The notes beneath the pieces are model-generated. The model saw nothing but the letters and a program-made list of their open reading frames with translations, did no database searches and was not told where the DNA came from. The position numbers and the translations under genes were made by a program. This document shows, piece by piece, positions 15,341-20,221 of a stretch of 20,221 nucleotides of DNA. The stretch covers positions 1 through 20,221 of the forward strand of contig BTTF01000035.1 of NCBI GenBank assembly GCA_036244995.1, in the 5' to 3' direction. The DNA comes from BMS3Bbin07 sp036244995. GTDB lineage: Bacteria > Nitrospirota > Thermodesulfovibrionia > Thermodesulfovibrionales > JdFR-85. Numbering within the stretch: the stretch's first letter is position 1; every line of letters begins with the position of its first letter.

Positions 15341-15513
15341 GGGACATTATACTCTATTGTACCGAAGAGGGGCTCTGGGCTGCCGAGACAATGAAGCTTC
15401 CCGGTTACACGGCCTATGGCAGAAGTGAAGAGGAGGCAATGAGGAGAATAACGGATGCCATCACCATATATTTTCCCTGCGGGGACTGCAAAGAGACGGA
15501 AGGCGGTTATTAA
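15337..15513 (+). CDS. Orphan HicB-like small protein
   Basis: The 58-aa reading frame starts MRDIILYCTEEGLWAAE and continues through KLPGYTAYGRSEEEAM to DAITIYF. The pattern of a beta strand, E-G-x-W, L-P-G-x, x-G-x-S-x-E-E-A and an amphipathic helix matches the HicB/UPF0150 half-RNase-H fold. The usual C-terminal helix-turn-helix of antitoxins is absent, and there is no HicA toxin next to it. The end carries a CGDC pair not typical of the family. It overlaps ispF (ATGA) upstream and the YkgJ-type gene (TAATG) downstream, which strongly supports it being translated. Function is unknown; a toxin-antitoxin role is not supported here. Confidence 0.72.
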   Translation: MRDIILYCTEEGLWAAETMKLPGYTAYGRSEEEAMRRITDAITIYFPCGDCKETEGGY

Positions 15514-16121
15514 TGGAAATCGATACAGCAGTATTCATGGATAAACTCTTCAAAATTTACGGAGAGATTGACAGGGTCTGCAAGGACTCAGCTGATTATT
15601 ACGGGTTCAGCTGTGATGGTTGTGATGACAACTGCTGCCGGACGGTCTTTAATCACTACACAGTAGTTGAATCTTTTGGTCTCCTTGAGGGGTTTGATAA
15701 ACTGCCCACTGCGGTTAAGGACGAAACCATGAGAAGGGGACGGGATTATCTGAAGGACCTGGACAAACACAGGGGCAAAGAGGAAGGGCTGGAGATGATG
15801 TGTCCCCTTAACTACAACGGACTATGCAGGATTTACGAATACAGGCCTCTTATCTGCAGGATTCACGGTTTTCCCGGAGGACTCGACCATCCGGTTAAAG
15901 GTAACCGGAGTTTTACCGGTTGCGCGATATTTAATAAAACCTTTCAGCAAAAATGGACACATCTTGTTGACCGTACCCCGTTTTATACCCGGATAGCCAA
16001 CCTTGAGGGTCAGATAAGACACGAGATGGGCTACAGGGTGAGGTTCCGAAAGACTATTGCAGAGATGCTGATTGAGAGGAATCTCTATGACGGGATGGTC
16101 CCGGGTGTAAAGGACAAGTAA
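15513..16121 (+). CDS. YkgJ-family cysteine-cluster protein
   Basis: The 202-aa protein has the CxxC-x3-CC cluster (Cys34, 37, 41, 42) and the later CPL...C...Y..RPLICR part (Cys97, Cys105, Cys115), plus Cys137. This is the YkgJ/UPF0153 pattern, thought to bind zinc or an Fe-S cluster; no reaction is established. The C-terminal ~60 residues are basic and specific to this protein. It starts one base from the stop of the HicB-like gene (TAATG), so it ends the htrA-side gene run. After it comes a 161-bp gap with no clear gene. Confidence 0.85.
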   Translation: MEIDTAVFMDKLFKIYGEIDRVCKDSADYYGFSCDGCDDNCCRTVFNHYTVVESFGLLEGFDKLPTAVKDETMRRGRDYLKDLDKHRGKEEGLEMMCPLNYNGLCRIYEYRPLICRIHGFPGGLDHPVKGNRSFTGCAIFNKTFQQKWTHLVDRTPFYTRIANLEGQIRHEMGYRVRFRKTIAEMLIERNLYDGMVPGVKDK

Positions 16122-16238
16122 TGGAAAAAAAGAAGAGGATACGGAAAAGATACTTCAATTATTGTATTTCATGAAAAAGTGAATGCCTTGTTTAAGGAGC
16201 AGAATAATTAGCGTTATGAAAAGAGGGAAATAAAAAAG

Positions 16239-16266
16239 TTGCACTTTATTCATTTTTCAGTATGTA
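16239..16266 (+). promoter_or_regulatory. Weak candidate promoter of the folD-like gene
   Basis: TTGCAC (16239-16244) and TATGTA (16261-16266) are 16 bp apart within an AT-rich gap. The start codon lies 16 bases past the -10 box with GGAGGG (16270-16275) in between, so any leader would be very short. Both boxes are imperfect. Confidence 0.3.
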
Positions 16267-16282
16267 AGCGGAGGGAAAGTTT

Positions 16283-17224
16283 ATGGCACGGATAATGGAT
16301 GGGCGGGGTCTTTCCGATGGTATAAGGGAGAAAGTTAAAGAGGATGTCGGGAAGCTTCAACAGTACGGTATAGCCGTTGGTCTGGGATTGCTGATGGTAG
16401 GCGAACATCCCGCTTCAGGACAATATTTTTTTGCTATCAAAAAGGCATGCAGCAAGGTTGGCGTTGATACATATCAATTTAAACTCCCTGAAACTGCATC
16501 CATGAATGAGATAGTCAATGTAGTTCATTCAATAAACAGCGATGAAAGGATCAATGGCCTTCTGGTCCTCTTTCCCCTTCCACAGAGGATTAATGCCAGG
16601 AGGATTGTAAACGAGATAGTCCCTGAAAAGGATATTGATGGTCTTGGCTCCCTCTCGGTGGGACGGCTGGCCGCAGATGAATCCACCCTTCAGATATTCA
16701 AGGAGGGATATTATGAAAGGCTTTACGAATGCAGGTTTACGCCCACGGTCTCAAGTTTTCTACCCTGCACCCCCTTTGGTGTCATCAGGCTTCTGGAGCA
16801 TTACGGCACAGGTATAAAGGGGAAACATGCAGTTGTTGTAGGGAAAAGCCTTGCAGTAGGCAGGCCCCTTTCACTTATGCTGCTTGCAAAGGAGGCCACC
16901 GTTACGGTATGTCACAGTGAAACTCATGACCTGGGTGCCTTTACCCGTCAGGCGGATCTCCTATGTACGGCAACAGGGGTGCGGGGGTTGATAAAGGAAG
17001 ATATGGTCAAGGAGGGGGTTGTTGTTGTGGATATAGGGATTAATGTCCTCGATGACGGAAGTATTGTTGGAGATGTTGATTTTGAACCCGTTGAGAAAAA
17101 AGCATCTCTTATCACCCCCGTCCCCGGTGGCGTTGGTCCTGTAACCATAGCAATGCTCCTGGAAAAGACTGTACGCTCAGCACAGAGAAGCGAATTCCTG
17201 AAGAGCCCTCTGATGCTGGGATGA
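16283..17224 (+). CDS. folD: Divergent FolD-like methylenetetrahydrofolate dehydrogenase
   Basis: The 313-aa protein keeps the FolD layout: an N-terminal domain with Tyr48 and KDIDG (Asp119), PCTP (161-164), a Rossmann segment VVVGKSLAVGRPLS (about 184-197), VDIGIN, GDVDF and ITPVPGGVGPVTIAMLLE. It departs in key places. The catalytic Lys of SxxYVxxK is Ile52 (SGQYFFAIKKAC), the Gln of VQLPLP is Leu96 (VLFPLP), the usual DGFHPxN reads DGLGSLS, and about 20 residues (near 131-155) are inserted before PCTP. The Lys and Gln serve the cyclohydrolase step, so it may be a dehydrogenase only, working with a separate cyclohydrolase, or may have another substrate. GGAGGG stands before the ATG. Fold sure; activity not. 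Confidence 0.85.
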   Translation: MARIMDGRGLSDGIREKVKEDVGKLQQYGIAVGLGLLMVGEHPASGQYFFAIKKACSKVGVDTYQFKLPETASMNEIVNVVHSINSDERINGLLVLFPLPQRINARRIVNEIVPEKDIDGLGSLSVGRLAADESTLQIFKEGYYERLYECRFTPTVSSFLPCTPFGVIRLLEHYGTGIKGKHAVVVGKSLAVGRPLSLMLLAKEATVTVCHSETHDLGAFTRQADLLCTATGVRGLIKEDMVKEGVVVVDIGINVLDDGSIVGDVDFEPVEKKASLITPVPGGVGPVTIAMLLEKTVRSAQRSEFLKSPLMLG

Positions 17225-17262
17225 GGCAGAGGTAAGGACAACCCCTTGTTTTTAATGTTTAT

Positions 17263-17292
17263 TTGACAAAAGCACCGGATTAATTTTATTAT
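17263..17292 (+). promoter_or_regulatory. Promoter of the glutamate synthase genes
   Basis: A perfect TTGACA (17263-17268) is followed after 18 bp by TATTAT (17287-17292), or after 17 bp by TTATTA. Transcription from about 17299 would give a leader of about 92 bases before the ATG at 17391. This is among the best consensus matches in the window. Confidence 0.65.
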
Positions 17293-17318
17293 TACGGACG
17301 GCAAAATCCGCCTATTGT

Positions 17319-17382
17319 CACAGAGGGGGCAAACCCTTCTGTGTTATCCAAAGATCAGGGACCTGTTTTTCCCTCAGAGGAG
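17319..17382 (+). promoter_or_regulatory. Structured leader, possible translational switch
   Basis: CACAGAGGGG (17319-17328) pairs with CCCTTCTGTG (17334-17343) as a 10-bp hairpin with one G-T pair and loop GCAAA. A second weaker hairpin, AGGGA/TCCCT, is at 17357-17374, directly before the Shine-Dalgarno region CAGAGGAG (17375-17382). The 5' arm of hairpin 1 (CAGAGGGG, 17321-17328) matches that region at 7 of 8 bases, so CTTCTG (17336-17341) could pair with either. This has the logic of a riboswitch-like switch; no known class is recognised. Confidence 0.5.
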
Positions 17383-17390
17383 CTTTTAAA

Positions 17391-18518
17391 ATGTGCCGTC
17401 TGTCAGCAATAACATCATCGGAATATATATCTCCCATGGAGAACATCCTTGCCCTTGAGACCATGAAAGAGGGACATGATGGCTCCGGAATGGGGCTTCT
17501 CCTGAAGAACCTCGGCGGTGAGTTTGAGGAGTTGAAGGATTATCCCATTCTCTCGGGTATCTGTTCAAAGGACGGTCTGCATGTCCTTGACAGTTACATG
17601 GATAACCTCGGCTTTCAACTCAAATACACCTGGACCCCAAAGATTAAACCCGTCAAAGGTGTTGAAAGGCGTGACTATTATTTTGCAAGGGCCTATGAGT
17701 ATCCTGATGCGTTCATGGAGAAGGGCACTGAAGAGAGAGAGGCCCTCCTTATGAGTACGAGGATTGCCCTGAGGAAGATGGGCGAGGGCGATGAGTCGAT
17801 TATTGTCTTCTCCTTTTATCCGGACATTATTGCCCTGAAGGAGGTGGGAGATCCGCTTCAGCTTGGAGAGTTTTTCGGTCTTGATACCTCCACGCTCAAG
17901 GCAAGGATAATCCTTGCACAGGGCAGGCAGAATACGAATTATGCCATTAATCTCTACGCATGTCACCCATTCTTTATTCAGGGTTACGGGTCAATGACAA
18001 ACGGTGAAAATACGGCCTTTATTCCGATAAGGGAGTTTTTGATGAGCAGGGGCTGTTCCGGCTATATGGGTTACAACAGCGACAGCGAGGTCTTTACCCA
18101 TATCCTTCATTACACATGCAGGCGTCTTGGTTATCCCCTGACATACTATAAAGATATTATCACTCCGCTTAAGACATCGGAGATAGAAATGAGGCCGGAC
18201 AGTGAGGCGGCGGAGTTTCTAAAAATATCCTTGAGGCCTCTCTGCATTGACGGCCCTAACTGCGTGATAGGATTTATGCCTGACGGTACGTGTTTCATGG
18301 TACAGGATTCAAAAAAGCTCAGGCCCGGGGTTGTCGGGGGAGCGAAGGGCAAATTTGCGCTTATGTCTGAGGAGTGCGGTCTTGACAAGGCAATATCTGA
18401 TAGGGAGCGCTCTGATGATATATTCCCGATGAAGTACGATATGGTTGTTGTCTCACCCGGCGCCGAGGAGGTAAGAGTATGGAACCAGCTTCAAGGTTGG
18501 ACCACAACAATGAGTTAA
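17391..18518 (+). CDS. Glutamate synthase amidotransferase domain protein (class II GATase)
   Basis: The 375-aa protein is the stand-alone N-terminal domain of glutamate synthase. It opens MCRLSAITSSEY; Cys2 is the expected Ntn nucleophile once Met is removed. A conserved region GYGSMTNGENTAF and GYNSDSEVFTHILHY (about 200-245) matches the glutamine-binding part of class II amidotransferases. It should hydrolyse glutamine and pass ammonia to the synthase subunit encoded next. Such split genes are known in archaea and in some anaerobic bacteria. AGAGGAG precedes the ATG by eight bases, under possible hairpin control. It overlaps the synthase gene by 40 bp. Confidence 0.9.
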   Translation: MCRLSAITSSEYISPMENILALETMKEGHDGSGMGLLLKNLGGEFEELKDYPILSGICSKDGLHVLDSYMDNLGFQLKYTWTPKIKPVKGVERRDYYFARAYEYPDAFMEKGTEEREALLMSTRIALRKMGEGDESIIVFSFYPDIIALKEVGDPLQLGEFFGLDTSTLKARIILAQGRQNTNYAINLYACHPFFIQGYGSMTNGENTAFIPIREFLMSRGCSGYMGYNSDSEVFTHILHYTCRRLGYPLTYYKDIITPLKTSEIEMRPDSEAAEFLKISLRPLCIDGPNCVIGFMPDGTCFMVQDSKKLRPGVVGGAKGKFALMSEECGLDKAISDRERSDDIFPMKYDMVVVSPGAEEVRVWNQLQGWTTTMS

Positions 18519-20140
18519 CAATAAAGGACTTTCCCTATATAATCAGGTGGCGTGACGACAGGTGCAAACGCTGTGGAAGGTGTACTGCCGTCTGTCCCAT
18601 GCTCTCAATAGAGCCGGCAGTGGTTGTGCAGAGGGCTGTTCGCTCAGAAGGGCTTGTGCCTGAGCCGAAGGTTGTAAGGAGCACGGTCTCTGTTGTAAGG
18701 CAGACGAGTGATATCGACCGTTACTGCACGGGTTGCAGCACCTGCATCCTTGTATGTCCAAATGATGCCATAGAGCCGGAATACAATCCCCGGCACAAGT
18801 TCATATTCCACAAAAACAGGGGCGGTCATCCGTACAGGAGGGGTGGAAGGAGAAACGATCCCCGGCCCGGCACACTGGACAGGCTGAAGTTCACAAGAAT
18901 CTCCATGCTTACAGACCCTGCCCTTGACGCAGGCAGGCATGAGTTCAGGATAAGGACGTACCTTGGAAGAATCCTGCCCCCGGATGAGTTACCACTGAAG
19001 GTGGTTAACGGCATGCTTGATGTGGACAAGACCCTCGTGGATTTCATTCCCCCGGTCAGGGAGATATATCCGGTAATGATAGGCAGCATGTCTATCGGTG
19101 CCCTTTCGCCCACCATGTGGGAGGGGCTTGCAATGGGTATCACCTATCTCAACGAAGTTGAGGGTATGCCTGTAGTGATGTGCTCGGGTGAGGGTGGAAT
19201 GCCTGCAAGGCTTCTGAAGTCAAGGTTTATGAAGTACTTTATCCTGCAGATAGCATCAGGGTATTTTGGATGGGATGAGATTGTAAGGGCAATTCCGCAT
19301 ATGGTGGAAGACCCATGCGCTATTGAGATAAAGTACGGTCAGGGCGCAAAACCCGGAGACGGTGGTCTGTTGATGGCCCACAAGGTGCTTAAACTTATCT
19401 CCGAGATAAGGGGAGTTCCCATGGGTGTTGATCTTCCGTCACCACCTACGCACCAGACAATGTACTCGATTGAGGAATCAGTTGCAAAGATGATACAGTC
19501 CATGTCCATGGCATGGGGCTTCAGGGTTCCGGTCTATCCAAAGATATCCGGCTCAAGGACTGCAAGGGCGGTCCTGAACAACCTGGTGAGAAACCCCTTT
19601 GCATCAGCCCTCTCCATTGACGGTGAAGATGGTGGCACGGGGGCGGCTTACAATGTCTCGATGGACAAGATGGGGCATCCGATTGCGTCAAATCTCAGGG
19701 AGTGTTACCTCGACCTGGTAAAACAGGGCAAGCAGAACGAACTGCCTCTTATAGCATCAGGCGGTGTGGGAAAGAAGGGTAATCTTGCTGCAAACGCAGC
19801 AGCCCTCTTTATGCTCGGCGCCTCGGCTGTCTCGATAGGGAAATATATAATGCAGGCCGCCGCTGGCTGTCTGGGTGATGAATACAACCGTTGCAATGTC
19901 TGTAACATCGGAAGGTGTCCAAGGGGTATCACAACACAGGATCCGAGGCTTTACAGGAGACTCGACCCCGACAAAGTAGCTGAAAGGGTGGTTGAGGTCT
20001 TTAAGGCTCTGGATGTGGAGTTGAAGAAGATTTTTGCCCCGATGGGAAGGAGCACGGAGCTGCCCATCGGCATGTCCGACGGTATAAGTGCAGATGATCC
20101 GGCTGTTGCCGAGCGTCTGGAGATAAGTTATGCGTGTTGA
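18479..20140 (+). CDS. Glutamate synthase central domain with two 4Fe-4S ferredoxin motifs (archaeal type)
   Basis: The 553-aa protein has two ferredoxin-like motifs near the N-terminus: CKRCGRCTAVCP (Cys29, 32, 35, 39) and CTGCSTCILVCP (Cys83, 86, 89, 93). The FMN-binding glutamate synthase domain (about 170-530) follows, with KYGQGAKPGDGG, SIDGEDGGTGAA, IASGGVGKKGN and a CNVCNIGRCPRGITTQDPR stretch whose Cys472, 475 and 480 likely bind the 3Fe-4S cluster of the family. It should reduce 2-oxoglutarate plus ammonia to glutamate, taking electrons from ferredoxin or a partner subunit. A strong GAGGAGGTAAG lies before its ATG, inside the amidotransferase gene, with 40 bp overlap. The third (GXGXG) domain is not in this gene, nor before the window edge. 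A direct-repeat patch starts nine bases after the stop. Confidence 0.93.
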   Translation: MEPASRLDHNNELTIKDFPYIIRWRDDRCKRCGRCTAVCPMLSIEPAVVVQRAVRSEGLVPEPKVVRSTVSVVRQTSDIDRYCTGCSTCILVCPNDAIEPEYNPRHKFIFHKNRGGHPYRRGGRRNDPRPGTLDRLKFTRISMLTDPALDAGRHEFRIRTYLGRILPPDELPLKVVNGMLDVDKTLVDFIPPVREIYPVMIGSMSIGALSPTMWEGLAMGITYLNEVEGMPVVMCSGEGGMPARLLKSRFMKYFILQIASGYFGWDEIVRAIPHMVEDPCAIEIKYGQGAKPGDGGLLMAHKVLKLISEIRGVPMGVDLPSPPTHQTMYSIEESVAKMIQSMSMAWGFRVPVYPKISGSRTARAVLNNLVRNPFASALSIDGEDGGTGAAYNVSMDKMGHPIASNLRECYLDLVKQGKQNELPLIASGGVGKKGNLAANAAALFMLGASAVSIGKYIMQAAAGCLGDEYNRCNVCNIGRCPRGITTQDPRLYRRLDPDKVAERVVEVFKALDVELKKIFAPMGRSTELPIGMSDGISADDPAVAERLEISYAC

Positions 20141-20148
20141 GAAAAGAT

Positions 20149-20221
20149 GTTGCGAGTTGCGGGTTAAGGATAAAAGACTGTTGCGGGTTGAGAAAGAAAA
20201 GACGTTGCGAGTTGCGGGTTA
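20149..20221. repeat. 24-bp-period GTTGCGR repeat after the synthase gene
   Basis: GTTGCGGGTT begins at 20156, 20180 and, as GTTGCGAGTT, at 20204, exactly 24 bp apart each time; GTTGCGR is also doubled with a 7-bp step at 20149/20156 and 20204/20211. An 18-bp string is identical at 20149-20166 and 20204-20221. The gene's own last codons (GCGTGTTGAGAAAAGA) resemble the repeat unit. The array runs off the window, so its full length is unknown. Confidence 0.75.

Noticed and set aside
15337..15513. A complete HicAB toxin-antitoxin module
   Set aside because: There is no HicA-like gene on either side, and the HicB-like protein lacks a DNA-binding tail.
16121..16174. A 17-codon frame (starts MEKKKRIRKRYF) right after the YkgJ-type gene, in TAATG overlap
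   Set aside because: It is too short to support, and reading its UGA as selenocysteine gives only six more codons before TAA.
17319..17343. GGGCAAACC within the leader hairpin, reminiscent of a c-di-GMP-I riboswitch core
   Set aside because: The rest of the class (second stem and receptor) is absent, and the match is explained by the simple hairpin and its loop.

Overview
The window looks like a chromosomal segment of a deep-branching Gram-negative, probably anaerobic bacterium; Nitrospirota or a neighbouring phylum is my inference, not shown by any single gene. Pointers are a selenocysteine tRNA, an archaeal-type glutamate synthase split into separate domain genes, a HisZ-dependent histidine pathway, the MEP isoprenoid pathway and a membrane PIN/TRAM protein. 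Most of the window is housekeeping or biosynthesis. I see no phage, CRISPR array, intact insertion sequence or defence island.

Layout. 1-381: the tail of an unrecognised gene, then structured non-coding DNA. 382-1536: an RNase D-like exonuclease (+) converging on selC, the UCA tRNA-Sec (-), which has a good promoter. 1537-4195 (+): a class A penicillin-binding protein and a small exported TPR protein. 4192-4650 (-): a MerR-type regulator with a 'two-CW' cysteine-rich tail, whose stop overlaps the TPR gene's stop; its upstream region carries four copies of AAGTCC. 4887-11532 (-): a likely operon, transcribed serC, serA, hisZ, purA, PilZ/zinc-ribbon protein, comF, covering serine synthesis, control of histidine synthesis, AMP synthesis, a c-di-GMP-type effector and a phosphoribosyltransferase. 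11629-16121 (+): htrA, then a tightly overlapping run of PIN/TRAM, ispD, ispF, a 58-aa HicB-like protein and a YkgJ-type cysteine-cluster protein. 16283-20140 (+): a divergent FolD, then the amidotransferase and FMN/ferredoxin synthase parts of glutamate synthase. 20149-20221: a 24-bp-period repeat that runs off the window edge.

How the genes work together. serC and serA make two of the three steps to serine, the main source of one-carbon units for folate, and a FolD-like enzyme lies on the other arm. The amidotransferase gene would release ammonia from glutamine, and the synthase gene would add it to 2-oxoglutarate to make glutamate, the amino donor for SerC. ispD and ispF carry out the third and fifth steps of the MEP pathway.

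Most worth a second look: (1) the FolD-like protein has Ile and Leu in place of the catalytic Lys and Gln needed for cyclohydrolase, and has an insertion; (2) the leader of the glutamate synthase amidotransferase gene can form a 10-bp hairpin whose 5' arm copies 7 of 8 bases of the Shine-Dalgarno region, so its 3' arm could pair with either, like a translational switch; (3) htrA, and perhaps the PBP gene, seem to be leaderless; (4) a MerR/two-CW fusion with repeated AAGTCC sites; (5) an orphan HicB-like protein in an isoprenoid operon; (6) direct repeats at the serA promoter.
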